This document shows positions 16,212 to 24,969 of a DNA stretch of 32,159 nt, in pieces. The notes under the pieces were generated by a model. It was not told where the DNA came from. It saw only the letters and a list, made by a program, of their open reading frames with translations, and searched no databases. Both the position numbers and the translations under genes were made by a program. Source of the stretch: Planctomycetota bacterium (GTDB taxonomy: Bacteria > Planctomycetota > UBA1135); the NCBI GenBank assembly GCA_014382805.1, contig JACNIZ010000241.1, positions 1-32,159 on the forward strand, read 5' to 3'. The first letter of the stretch is position 1; every line of letters starts with the position of its first letter.

Positions 16212-17143
16212 TGCAGGGCTCCATCCGTAAACGACAAGAACATTTCTTCCAAATCAACTTGGTGCCAGTGAAACTCGACCAATTGCAGGTCTTTGCTTAC
16301 TAAGAACGTCAATAGCCTGCTGATGTCTTCGTCGCTGCCGTCAAATTCGACCATGAAGCCGTCAGCCTCAGGCCGCGTTTTGACGACGCCCGGTGATTCG
16401 GCCAACGCCATTTGCAAAGCCTCTTCGCCTTTGAGTGAGCGGATGAATAAGAGTTGATGTTCGGATAGGTCGGTGCTTAGGCTTGAAACCAAACCTTCGC
16501 GCACTAAGCGACCGCGTTCTAGCACCACCACGCCGTCGCAAGTTTCTGAAAGCTCGGAAAGGATGTGGCTGGAGATGAGCACTCCTTTGCCTTGGTCGGC
16601 AAGCGCTCGGATCAACTCACGGAATTCAACCCGCGCGCGCGGATCCAAGCCGCTGGCGGGTTCATCCAAAATGAGTAGATCGGGGTTGTGAAGCAGCGTT
16701 TTAGCCAAACAAAGGCGTTGGCTCATACCTTTGGACAGGCTGCCCATCATTCGGTCACGCAAATTGGTGAGCTCGGTGAACTCCATCACCGAGCGAATGC
16801 GCGCGCTGCGTTCCGGTCCGCGCAATTTGGCGGCGCGGGCGAAAAAATCCAAGTACTCTTCAATCGTGGTGTCGGCATAAACACCAATCGCGTCGGGCAT
16901 AAAACCAATCCGACTATGAGCGTGACTTGGGTGTTCAATAATCGATTCACCCTCGAGCAGGACGTCGCCATGATCGGGTAAATCCAGGGTGGAGCAAATC
17001 CGCATCGTGGTGGTTTTGCCAGCACCGTTGGGACCGATGAAGCCCCAGATTTCACCGGCGTTTACCTGGAACGACAAGTCGGCCACGGCTTTCAAATCGC
17101 CGAAGGACTTGCTTAGGTTTTTGACTTCGAGCAGGGCGGTCAT
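16208..17143 (-). CDS. ABC transporter ATP-binding protein
   Basis: A 311-residue ATPase of the ABC-2 exporter group (CcmA/GldA-like). Walker A is GPNGAGKTT (37-45), the signature LSKGM is at 136-140 and is followed by SQRLCLAKTL, Walker B plus catalytic Glu is LLILDEP with D160 and E161, and the switch His is H193 in ISSHILSE. A C-terminal regulatory extension of about 90 residues follows, as in related exporters. Its ATG overlaps the preceding gene's stop and its stop overlaps the permease start, both by 4 bases. It powers the permease encoded next to it. Confidence 0.93.
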   Translation of the reverse strand: MTALLEVKNLSKSFGDLKAVADLSFQVNAGEIWGFIGPNGAGKTTTMRICSTLDLPDHGDVLLEGESIIEHPSHAHSRIGFMPDAIGVYADTTIEEYLDFFARAAKLRGPERSARIRSVMEFTELTNLRDRMMGSLSKGMSQRLCLAKTLLHNPDLLILDEPASGLDPRARVEFRELIRALADQGKGVLISSHILSELSETCDGVVVLERGRLVREGLVSSLSTDLSEHQLLFIRSLKGEEALQMALAESPGVVKTRPEADGFMVEFDGSDEDISRLLTFLVSKDLQLVEFHWHQVDLEEMFLSFTDGALQ

Positions 17144-18939
17144 TTCGAAGCCTCCGCCAAGGTGCCAATTAACAAGTTGTGCTGCTCAAGCACCCGACGA
17201 TCGATACCGCCATCTTCCACAAACGGAGACGTCGGAATCATCGCGATGTAGCTCCGGCGCGGCGGTCCCCAAATTGGTAAATGGCTTAAATAGCTCGGGC
17301 TTTCCTCATCTTTTTCAATGTGGAATTCCACATTTGGCTGAACCGGGAATTTGATATCCGGAATCGCATCCGTCGACTGCAGCGCGCGACGCTCACCAGG
17401 TATAAAGTCCTCGGTATTAACCAGCGTTAGCCAAGCACCGTTTTCGTTGAGGTAATAAAATTCGGTCAGGCTGAAGTCAAAACCGTTGACGGCAAAGTAA
17501 GAGCCATTTTCAATTTCGATTTCTAGCCGACCGCGCGCGTTGGCGACGCTGGAAATCGCTTGCTCGGTCGGCAGTCGCACCGGTAGATAGTGGCCTTCCA
17601 GCGTGCCGCCCGCATCCATATTCATGGTAAAAGTCTTCTTGGTTTCAGTACTATTACTTTCCGGCCATGGTGCGGCCAAAGTGCGCGAAGAATACTGCAG
17701 GTTGTTGCGGAAAATGGAACCTGAAAAAGTGACGCGCTTGCTCAACGTGGTTGCTTGATGGCTTTGCTGATCCAACCAAGTCACACTGCTCCAAGCTTCT
17801 TGCACATCTATGCCCTGGACTAGCAAATTAAAACTCAAGATTACCGCCGAAAAACCAAAACCCAACAACGGCGTAACCACTAAAAAGCGAAACGGCGAAG
17901 ACTTCTTTCGCTTTTGCCGACGCAATTGCATAGGCCCGACAATGAGCGCAAAAATCAGCAATATGCCCAGCAACACAGCTACCGGTGCAGTACGCAATCC
18001 AGGGATTTGCATATTCTGTGCGACTACCCTAAGCGGGAAGGTGCCTGCAGGTGGGGCTATATTTATGTTGATGCCATTGGCGGCATTCCAACCGGAGCTA
18101 TCGAAATAATGGTGCAGCTTGTTTTTCGCAATACCGCCTTCGTTGGCTGTCACAATGCGACCAAAGTGATGGCGATAGACCAATCGGCTGGCTTCATCGC
18201 CAGCGTGACCTGAAATCAACTTCCTATCCGTTAGATAGCTTTCTTGACTGGCCAATAACTGACGCGCTTGTAGATTGCTGCCGATCAAAATCAAATTTCC
18301 GCCCGTTGAAACCCAGTCCATAATGGCTTGAAGTTGCTCAGCCTGGGGCGGAGTGCTGGTTAAATCCAATGCCACGAATTGCAAAGCGCTATAAGCACGC
18401 CAGTCCGTCGGTAGTTGTCCGGGTTCGCAGCCTTCGGCGCGTATAGCTTTGCCTAAACTGGCGATACCGTTCAAGTCGGTGGCAAAGGTTTCGGGTGTGT
18501 CCGACGCGGCAAGCAGCGGCGATGACGACTTATTTGCAGTACCCGAGTCCAGCTGTAATACGGTCAGCCAAGCCAAAGTTTTGGAGCCAGTTTTAACGTG
18601 CAGGGAAATGCGGTCCAGCCCATATCGGGTTTCCATAAAATGGGCCATCCACTGGATCGACTTAGTCTCTCCAGCCTCTAAATAAATCGACCCAGTGGTG
18701 ACGGCGCGGTCGTCATAAGTCTGTAAATTTCCCAATTCGAGGTCGAGAGCAACACCCGACGCGTTGGTATTGGTGAATTCCATTTCCACCGGCACATAGC
18801 CGCGCAATAACGCTTTCGGCATAATGCACGAAGTGCGTACGCTAATTCCGTCACTGCTCGTTTCTGTATAGCTGCCTTGCGCGGCCGCTTCGGCTATGGT
18901 GCCGACAAAAAAGAGCCAAACTAGAAAAAACTTAGCCAT
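17140..18939 (-). CDS. Exported membrane protein of unknown function in the MoxR/ABC operon
   Basis: I do not recognise a named family. The 599-residue protein has a clear signal peptide (MAKFFLVWLFFVGTIAEAAA), a beta-rich segment, then a stretch with IMDWVSTGGNLILIGSN that recalls glutamine-amidotransferase-like folds in transporter-linked proteins such as GldG. Two helices lie at about 318-338 and 345-368, separated by a basic loop (RRQKRKK), followed by a second beta-rich domain of about 220 residues. The ATG at 18939 is chosen because it gives the signal peptide; the longer frame to 19023 lies inside the moxR gene. The start overlaps the moxR stop by 8 bases and the stop overlaps the ABC ATPase start by 4. 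It is probably the extracytoplasmic partner of the ABC exporter. Confidence 0.82.
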   Translation of the reverse strand: MAKFFLVWLFFVGTIAEAAAQGSYTETSSDGISVRTSCIMPKALLRGYVPVEMEFTNTNASGVALDLELGNLQTYDDRAVTTGSIYLEAGETKSIQWMAHFMETRYGLDRISLHVKTGSKTLAWLTVLQLDSGTANKSSSPLLAASDTPETFATDLNGIASLGKAIRAEGCEPGQLPTDWRAYSALQFVALDLTSTPPQAEQLQAIMDWVSTGGNLILIGSNLQARQLLASQESYLTDRKLISGHAGDEASRLVYRHHFGRIVTANEGGIAKNKLHHYFDSSGWNAANGININIAPPAGTFPLRVVAQNMQIPGLRTAPVAVLLGILLIFALIVGPMQLRRQKRKKSSPFRFLVVTPLLGFGFSAVILSFNLLVQGIDVQEAWSSVTWLDQQSHQATTLSKRVTFSGSIFRNNLQYSSRTLAAPWPESNSTETKKTFTMNMDAGGTLEGHYLPVRLPTEQAISSVANARGRLEIEIENGSYFAVNGFDFSLTEFYYLNENGAWLTLVNTEDFIPGERRALQSTDAIPDIKFPVQPNVEFHIEKDEESPSYLSHLPIWGPPRRSYIAMIPTSPFVEDGGIDRRVLEQHNLLIGTLAEASK

Positions 18940-19963
18940 CGATGACTTCTTCGGGCAAAGGATCTTTGAGCGGTTTGACGTTAGTGAGTAGATCAGCCAC
19001 CACCATGCCCGCGCCGACGCCATCCAAACGCGCGCGGTAATCCATCACGATGCGGTGAATCAAAGCGGGCGAAACCACTCGGTTGACATTGTCAAAGCCG
19101 ACGGTTGGTTTACCATCGATAAGAGCATCTACTCGCGCCGATTCGGCTATAGAAATGGCGGCGCGAGGAGATGCACCGTAGCGCACGTATTCGCGCACCA
19201 TTTTTGGCGCCGCTTCGGCCGCGGGGTGGGTGGCTTCACACAAGCGCGCGATATATGAAAGCACCGCTTTCGGAATATGCACTCGACCCGCGAGGTTGGA
19301 AAATTTTTCGAACTCGGCGCCATCGGCAACTGCTTCAGGTTGCGGCGGACGGCCATGGCGTCGGCTGCCGACGATGGCTTCCAACACAGCAACGCTGACC
19401 GGGCCGACGTCGACCTTGAACATGAATCGGTCGAGCTGCGCTTCCGGTAAGGGGTAGGTGCCTTCCATTTCGATGGGGTTTTGCGTCGCCAATACGAAAA
19501 AGGGTCTGGGTAAGTCGCGCGTTTCACCGAGCACGGTCACCCGCGCTTCGGCCATGGCTTCCAGCAGCGCCGATTGGGTTTTAGGCGAGGCGCGGTTGAT
19601 TTCATCGGCCAGAAGCAAATTGCAAAACACGGGTCCGGGGCGAAATACAAAATCCTTTCCAGTCGCTGTTTCTTGCAGCACGTGGCCGCCGGTGATGTCG
19701 CCAGGCAGCAGGTCAGGCGTGAATTGAACGCGTTGGAATTGCAAGCTAAGCAATCTGGCCAAGCCTTTCACCAACTCAGTTTTGCCCAAACCAGGCAAAC
19801 CTTCCAACAATACGTGACCGCCCGCCAGCGAAGCCGTAACCACCGAGCGCACCAGGTCCTCTTGCCCAAGGATGACCGCATTCAAGCCGTCCATCAGCCG
19901 CTGGCCGAGTTGCTGACAGCTTTGGACTTCGCTGTCATTGAGATAAGAGTATTGCTGATCCAT
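18932..19963 (-). CDS. MoxR-family AAA+ ATPase
   Basis: A 343-residue AAA+ ATPase of the MoxR branch, chaperone-like enzymes that use ATP to remodel or load metals into VWA-domain partners. Walker A is GLPGLGKT (55-62), Walker B is LLLADEINRAS with D120 and E121, and sensor 1 is in FFVLATQNPIEMEGTYPLPE. The C-terminal lid has the usual VREYVRYGASPRAAI. It lies 29 bases after the helical membrane protein gene and overlaps the next gene by 8 bases. With DUF58 and two VWA proteins downstream, this makes a complete MoxR system. The start is the ATG at 19963; only a weak AGG precedes it. Confidence 0.95.
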   Translation of the reverse strand: MDQQYSYLNDSEVQSCQQLGQRLMDGLNAVILGQEDLVRSVVTASLAGGHVLLEGLPGLGKTELVKGLARLLSLQFQRVQFTPDLLPGDITGGHVLQETATGKDFVFRPGPVFCNLLLADEINRASPKTQSALLEAMAEARVTVLGETRDLPRPFFVLATQNPIEMEGTYPLPEAQLDRFMFKVDVGPVSVAVLEAIVGSRRHGRPPQPEAVADGAEFEKFSNLAGRVHIPKAVLSYIARLCEATHPAAEAAPKMVREYVRYGASPRAAISIAESARVDALIDGKPTVGFDNVNRVVSPALIHRIVMDYRARLDGVGAGMVVADLLTNVKPLKDPLPEEVIDG

Positions 19964-19992
19964 GTTGATTGCCTAAAAGTGCCAAAGTTTAC

Positions 19993-21480
19993 TTAATCCT
20001 TTGGCTTGAAGAAGCGTTTCACCGCTTGTCGATGGTCCGGATTCATGCGCCGTTTCCAAACGGTTTCGCCGGGCGTACTGGTCACCACATCCGCCGCGCC
20101 GACGCCCTCGGCTTTGGCATCAACCGTCGGCGCAGTCGACGTCATGCGGATGATTTCCATCGCCTCTTCGGGCGAATCGGGCGCCGCCATCGACGTCCAT
20201 TTCATTTGATCGCGAAGGTCGGGCGTTTCGTCTCCCCAAGTCAGAGGTACTGATCCTGGGCCACGGGTAATGCCAGCGCCAGTGCCGGCCTGGGCGGTGG
20301 TGCCACTACCTTTTCCAGGTACGGACATTGCACTTTGGCCCATTTCTAGCGCCAACATTTCCGCCAACTCGCTCATGGAATGGGTGCCAGCTTCCATGCC
20401 TTCCATTCTTTGCATGTTTTTCAACAAGCCTTGTTTCGCCAATTCCGCCAACTTTTCTAGCGCCGCTTGCGAAAGCTGCCCGGACAGCATTTCGGCCAGC
20501 TTTTTGGCCAACTCGGGGTCTAGCTTCATGCCGCGTGCAAGTTCGCCGAGCTGATCCAACATGCCCGATTCAGCCAGCTTTTTGAGTTGCTCTAGAAACT
20601 CCTCCGACAAGCCGTTTTTGGCCAGTTGCTCCAGGAATTCAGCGTTCAACGGCATTTCGGGCAGCGCACCATCTTCCTTCATTTTTTCGGCGAGCTCACC
20701 CAGCATATCCAACGCGTTTTCGCGCTGCATCGGGTCTTCAGCGGCGGCGTCGCGCGCGGCATCGGCACTTTGGCGGAGCTGATCTTCCAGCTGCTGTGCT
20801 TCTTCGGCGGCAACCGATTCCATCCGCGATTCCAATTGGTCCAAGGCTTCGCGTAGCGCCTCGCCTTCGGGCTGATCGGGATTGGATTCGGAGGTGAGTG
20901 CTTCCAGATTCTGTTGGATTTCTTCGCGTAGTTGCTCGTCTAGCACCAAAGTTTCGTCCAACGCCTCGGCCAACTGCTGCAACTCCTCGATGCGCCGCTG
21001 CGAAATGGGGTCGTTGCTCACTGCGGCGGGAACGCGCACGGGTAGGAATAAGGTGGCGGCGAAAAACAGCAGGCCAGGCAGTAGAGTGCGCAATATTCGG
21101 CGGATGTCCGGTCGCGGCTGAGTCTGGACTTCCATCCGATGCGAGCTGAGCCGGGCGATATCTGCGGTAGAAGGGTTTTTAAGTCTTTCTAGCTCAAACA
21201 GCAGCAGTCCAGCACCGCCGGCGCGCAGGTCGAGCAAGGTCGCAATTTGCTCGTCGTTGACCTGGCGCTGAGCAAACTTCCGAATTGCCCAAATCAAGCC
21301 GACGCCGACGCCAAGCAGCAGCGCGGGGGCGTCCCATTGATATCCATAAACTCGACCCAAAACCACCGCACAGCCGCCGATCAATAGCCCAATTCCGCAC
21401 CCGGTGCCAGCCAAGCTCATGGCTAGAGCCTGGTTCCAGCGGCGGCGGTCGCGCCGGACTTGTAGTTGAAGGTCGGACAT
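19993..21480 (-). CDS. Membrane protein with long Glu/Leu-rich helical region, first gene of the MoxR operon
   Basis: The family is not recognised with certainty; it recalls large helical proteins found beside MoxR genes. From the ATG at 21480 it has 495 residues. Two membrane helices lie near 22-45 and 50-65 and another hydrophobic segment near 120-140. From about 150 to 370 it is almost purely helical, with repeated amphipathic units such as FLEQLAKNGLSEEF and LDQLGELARGM. The C-terminal 110 residues are Gly/Thr-rich, then end in RRMNPDHRQAVKRFFKP. The ATG at 21480 is chosen because the longer frame to 21549 adds 23 residues without membrane or domain features. The gene seems to start the operon and faces a divergent gene 101 bases away. 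Confidence 0.72.
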   Translation of the reverse strand: MSDLQLQVRRDRRRWNQALAMSLAGTGCGIGLLIGGCAVVLGRVYGYQWDAPALLLGVGVGLIWAIRKFAQRQVNDEQIATLLDLRAGGAGLLLFELERLKNPSTADIARLSSHRMEVQTQPRPDIRRILRTLLPGLLFFAATLFLPVRVPAAVSNDPISQRRIEELQQLAEALDETLVLDEQLREEIQQNLEALTSESNPDQPEGEALREALDQLESRMESVAAEEAQQLEDQLRQSADAARDAAAEDPMQRENALDMLGELAEKMKEDGALPEMPLNAEFLEQLAKNGLSEEFLEQLKKLAESGMLDQLGELARGMKLDPELAKKLAEMLSGQLSQAALEKLAELAKQGLLKNMQRMEGMEAGTHSMSELAEMLALEMGQSAMSVPGKGSGTTAQAGTGAGITRGPGSVPLTWGDETPDLRDQMKWTSMAAPDSPEEAMEIIRMTSTAPTVDAKAEGVGAADVVTSTPGETVWKRRMNPDHRQAVKRFFKPKD

Positions 21481-21581
21481 GGAAGGGAGAGCCCCTAAAG
21501 GTAGGGTGGGGTACCCTTCGCCTTGGGAATAACGGTACCGCGTTTGCAACGGTTCAGAAAGCGGCCTATACCTGGAGTCCG
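21481..21581. promoter_or_regulatory. Divergent intergenic region, probable promoters for the MoxR operon and the phosphatase-like gene
   Basis: The 101 bases separate two genes read in opposite directions, so both promoters should lie here. No convincing -35/-10 pair was found by eye. A small inverted repeat (AGGGT and ACCCT around a GGGGT loop) is visible. The assignment rests on geometry only. Confidence 0.35.
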
Positions 21582-22031
21582 ATGATCGAGGAAATAGTCA
21601 ATTACTTTGAGTTCGCCGGCCCAGTCGGCACCGCCGGGCAGCCGTCGGCCGAACAGTTTGCCGACGTAGCGCTCGCCGGGTTTCACAGTGTTATCAACTT
21701 GTCTATGCCGGATGCGCACTACGCAATCCCGCATGAGGGCAGCCTAGTGACTGCTCACGGCCTCAATTATTTCCACATCCCAGTGCCGTTCGACGCCCCG
21801 GAGGCCGAACATTTGAGCCTGTTCATCAAACTGATGAACTCTTTGGGCCACGACGGAATTTTTGTCCATTGCGGCGCAAACATGCGCGTTTCGGCGTTCA
21901 TGTACCACTATTTGCAATGGAATCGCGGCCTCACCGCCGAGCAAGCGACGTCACCCATCTTGCGGGCATGGTTACCGCGCATGGACCCGATTTGGCGACG
22001 GTTTCTTGAGCTGTCCCAGACCTTGCCCTGA
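21582..22031 (+). CDS. Small protein-tyrosine-phosphatase-like protein (DUF442/TIGR01244-like) with CX4R loop
   Basis: A 149-residue cytoplasmic protein resembling the small phosphatase family linked with DUF442. The N-terminus has VGTAGQPSAEQFADVALAGF and VINLSMPD, as expected. The phosphate loop reads H96-C97-G-A-N-M-R102-V-S104. The classic signature is HCX5R; here only four residues separate Cys and Arg, and the usual central Gly is Asn. It may bind phosphate groups poorly or act on other substrates. The ATG at 21582 is chosen because the longer open frame crosses the divergent gene. The serine-hydrolase-like gene follows 32 bases later on the same strand. Family likeness is good, activity is uncertain. 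Confidence 0.7.
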   Translation: MIEEIVNYFEFAGPVGTAGQPSAEQFADVALAGFHSVINLSMPDAHYAIPHEGSLVTAHGLNYFHIPVPFDAPEAEHLSLFIKLMNSLGHDGIFVHCGANMRVSAFMYHYLQWNRGLTAEQATSPILRAWLPRMDPIWRRFLELSQTLP

Positions 22032-22063
22032 GCCGACTACTCTTTGAGGCTTATACTCCATTC

Positions 22064-23680
22064 ATGGCAGTCGCATGCACCAGCCTTATTTTGTTTTTAT
22101 CGCTACATTTAGCGATTCAGAACCCTGAAGCCACGCCACTGGAAGTTGGCAAGCTACTCTCCGTGGAAGCCAGCGAAGAGGGAGATTATTTTTACAATTT
22201 CCCAGCCCGCAGCGGGGATCGCGTCGAAGGTCACGTCATGCAAGGGGATGACGCCAAAGTGATCCTGACCTCGCCGGACGGGAGTCAAATTTGGGAGTTT
22301 GATTACAAGCCTTCCGGCGCCGAGGCTTTTCATTTAATCGCGCCTTCGGATGGTATCTACCAGCTTCAGGTGAAAACCAAAGGCAGTTTTGAGATCTACT
22401 TGGCAATGGTTGAGCCTGAAGCGTCCGATGCGGAAGAAAAGCTGGCGCAGGCAATCAAGCTGCTGCCCCCGAATCGTCCGGGCCAAGCAGTGATGATCTT
22501 CGAAGGGTCGCAATTGGTGTACCAAAAAATATTAGGCATGGCCGACGTCCAGCGCCAAATTCCACTAACCATGGAAACACCCATCCCAATGGAGTTTTTA
22601 GATGAGCAGATTTTGGCTTATGCAATCGGGACCTTGATTCAACAGGAGAAAGTTTCTGCCACATCGCTGGTGAGTGAAGTCATACCAGAGTTCCGATGGG
22701 GAGCTTCGTTAACAATTGAAAATTTGGTAGGTGGAAGGTCTGGTTTACCTAATTTGCAAGCTCTGCATCGGTTCAGGATCGGTGATCGCAAAGCCTCGCC
22801 GTCTTACCAGCAAATGGCAAATCAACTCATCCAACTTAGCCGATTGAGCTTTGAGCCGGGTGGACTTTCCGATCATAGAGATGCCGACCATGTCGCTTTA
22901 CGGCTTATCATTGAACGGGTCGGCGGACTAGCATTTGATGAATGGATTAAGGGGAACCTGTTTCAGCCTTTGGGGATGAAAAAATCTTATTACTCTGCAA
23001 TTGGGGAAATCCAGCTGGAGGTGCTTCGACCGTCTTATTTTTCCAATTCGAAATGGGTGAGTACACGATTGAACGATTGGGAATTTCATCGGCCGGTGTT
23101 GAACCTGGCGGATTGGGCTTTATGGCAAAAGCGAATGATGGAACTGAGTGAAATAGGGGATTGCGGTTGTTGCAGGACATTTTTGGGCACGCATATTAGG
23201 GCGGGGAATAAATTGGCCAGGGTGGAATATGAAGAAGAAAGTGAGCTTTGGAGTTTAAGAGTTAATGCCTACTCTTCGTTGAGCCCAGCAAATTTACCAG
23301 CATTGGCAATGGCCCTATTGATTCACGGAAAGGAATGGAAATCATCTTTTACAAAATTCCAGAATGTGGTTGGTCTCGGTGGAGGCAGTTTTCAGAAGTA
23401 TCGTAAGTTAGCTAGAGTCGCCTCCGAAAAACTTTGTGGAACTTATTATTGTCGGGATGTGGATCTTGAATTAACCCTTATTTTGGATGAATGGAATAAC
23501 TTTTCTGCGGTACTTCCTTATGCCACGATTCCGCTAAAAGTGCCGATTGAGCCACGTACCTTGATTTCAAATTCAGATTGGTTTTCAAAGATCAGTTTCG
23601 ACCCACCGGTAGAAGGGGTATTCCAAGAGTTTCAGTTGCGTGGCAACACATTCGCAAACCTGTCATTTAAGCGCAAATAG
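22064..23680 (+). CDS. Secreted catalytically inactive beta-lactamase-fold (serine hydrolase-like) protein
   Basis: A 538-residue protein with an N-terminal signal peptide (about 1-18), a beta-rich PPC-like domain (about 35-118), a domain with the class C beta-lactamase/DD-peptidase pattern (about 125-450) and a beta-rich C-terminal part. The fold marks are present: AVMIFEGSQLVYQKILGMAD, the SGLP segment, FEPGG, LIIERVGGLAFDEW and PLGMKKSYY. The catalytic elements are lost: the Ser-x-x-Lys position reads F178-L-D-E181, the Tyr-x-Asn position reads H271-R-D273, and the His-x-Gly position reads L438-G-G. It cannot act by the usual acyl-enzyme route; a binding role is inferred. The 3' half looks AT-richer than neighbouring genes. 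The ATG at 22064 lies 32 bases after the phosphatase-like gene. Confidence 0.75.
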   Translation: MAVACTSLILFLSLHLAIQNPEATPLEVGKLLSVEASEEGDYFYNFPARSGDRVEGHVMQGDDAKVILTSPDGSQIWEFDYKPSGAEAFHLIAPSDGIYQLQVKTKGSFEIYLAMVEPEASDAEEKLAQAIKLLPPNRPGQAVMIFEGSQLVYQKILGMADVQRQIPLTMETPIPMEFLDEQILAYAIGTLIQQEKVSATSLVSEVIPEFRWGASLTIENLVGGRSGLPNLQALHRFRIGDRKASPSYQQMANQLIQLSRLSFEPGGLSDHRDADHVALRLIIERVGGLAFDEWIKGNLFQPLGMKKSYYSAIGEIQLEVLRPSYFSNSKWVSTRLNDWEFHRPVLNLADWALWQKRMMELSEIGDCGCCRTFLGTHIRAGNKLARVEYEEESELWSLRVNAYSSLSPANLPALAMALLIHGKEWKSSFTKFQNVVGLGGGSFQKYRKLARVASEKLCGTYYCRDVDLELTLILDEWNNFSAVLPYATIPLKVPIEPRTLISNSDWFSKISFDPPVEGVFQEFQLRGNTFANLSFKRK

Positions 23681-23709
23681 ATGTCATGCTCTGCCACTAA
23701 ACATCGGAC

Positions 23710-24918
23710 CTAAAAACTTGCCACTAACCGCAGGCCGATAACCGTCGCATTGCCCAGGCTGGGATCGCCGCTGGGATTGATGATGTACTGGATGTCCGGT
23801 TGGATGGAAAACCAGTCGTTGATTCGGTAATGGTAAGTCAGCTCGATCGCGGTTTCCCACGCCTGCCAACTGCCACCAAGGGCCGAGGCTGATTGGAATT
23901 CATCACTGAGATGAGCGGCCCCGATGGCGCATCCAGCTTGATCGGCATCCCGACCAGGGATGGCACCGGTGTAAACCAAGCCGCCACCAAGAAACAAATC
24001 CACCGGCTGCACGCGGCCGTCGGCGATGCCGGTACGCGTATAGAAATTTAATCCCTGCTCCGGGTCGGCGGCCTCATGGAACAAGGATTTTTCCATGATT
24101 AGATAAACGCCCGGTGCCGATCTTTGCTGAACCAATTCACCGCTAGAGTCAGTGCGCGTCCAATGATCAAAGTCATTGGTGTAAGTCCAAACTCCCAGCG
24201 CCAATTTTTCAAAACTTGGATTGCGGATGCCGATTTCCCCCGTCATCAGCACGCCATCTTGGCCCTGCAACAGCACGTGAGTGCCGTTGTGGTTGTGGGG
24301 GTCTCCGGGCACGCCGTCGAGGAGGGCAAACTGAGCGTAGGTCGATTCGGTGGGTTGGAATTGGAATCGCGCAGCTAACGAAGCAACCGGGAAGATCGAC
24401 GGACCGTTGCGCCCAGATAATCCGAATTCTGGCCCTATACCCTGCGCGCTATTGAGAAACAAACCACTACTCGGAAGGGCATTAAATTCAGAATTGAGGT
24501 CAAATAACCCCACTAGCAATGAGCTGCGCGAAGCAAATAGATCTTGTTCCAGCCACGCCTCATAAATCCGGGCGGTGGAGGGAGCTTCAATATTGCTAAC
24601 GGCTTGAATGTCGCCGACACGCTCACTGATGCTGCCGCCTTGAATTCCCAATCCATAGGCAAAGGCTCTGGCCCCGGTCCAGCCAACCAAGTTCTCCAAA
24701 TCCCAGGTTGCAGCTAACTTGAACAGCCCAAGAGCCTCATTCCCTCGGCTGACGCCGCCGTTCAAATTGGTAAATAAATCCAACGTGTATTCGACCTTGT
24801 AAGCGAATCCGGACTCATTGCCGTCGGCTAACTCTTGGCCGCTTGCTGTGTTCCACGCCAGCGCATGCGCGATCAAGCTAAGGATCCAAAAAGAGGGAGT
24901 GATGCCGACGTGCGCCAT
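23710..24918 (-). CDS. OprB-like carbohydrate-selective outer-membrane porin
   Basis: A probable beta-barrel porin for sugar uptake, about 402 residues. A signal peptide (about 1-27 from MAHVGITPSFWILSLIAHAL) is followed by alternating beta-strand segments. Family-typical parts are YEAWLEQDLFASRSSLLVGLFD, LNSEFNALPSSGLFLNSAQG, the GEIGIRNP strand and the C-terminal YHYRINDWFSIQPDIQYIIN; the chain ends in an aromatic residue (VASF), as barrel proteins do. The start is uncertain: ATG at 24918 gives a normal signal peptide, while a TTG at 24969 would add 17 residues. It converges with the hydrolase-like gene, with 29 bases between stops. An outer membrane in the host follows from this gene. Confidence 0.8.
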   Translation of the reverse strand: MAHVGITPSFWILSLIAHALAWNTASGQELADGNESGFAYKVEYTLDLFTNLNGGVSRGNEALGLFKLAATWDLENLVGWTGARAFAYGLGIQGGSISERVGDIQAVSNIEAPSTARIYEAWLEQDLFASRSSLLVGLFDLNSEFNALPSSGLFLNSAQGIGPEFGLSGRNGPSIFPVASLAARFQFQPTESTYAQFALLDGVPGDPHNHNGTHVLLQGQDGVLMTGEIGIRNPSFEKLALGVWTYTNDFDHWTRTDSSGELVQQRSAPGVYLIMEKSLFHEAADPEQGLNFYTRTGIADGRVQPVDLFLGGGLVYTGAIPGRDADQAGCAIGAAHLSDEFQSASALGGSWQAWETAIELTYHYRINDWFSIQPDIQYIINPSGDPSLGNATVIGLRLVASF

Positions 24919-24969
24919 GATTGGGAGGGCCCCAATTGAGAGGAGGTCGCAAATTCTAGGATGGCGCAA

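Noticed and set aside
21285-21581. Upstream extension of the phosphatase-like frame
   Set aside because: It would overlap the start of the divergent MoxR-operon gene and encodes an Arg-rich stretch with no family likeness; the ATG at 21582 fits the family start.
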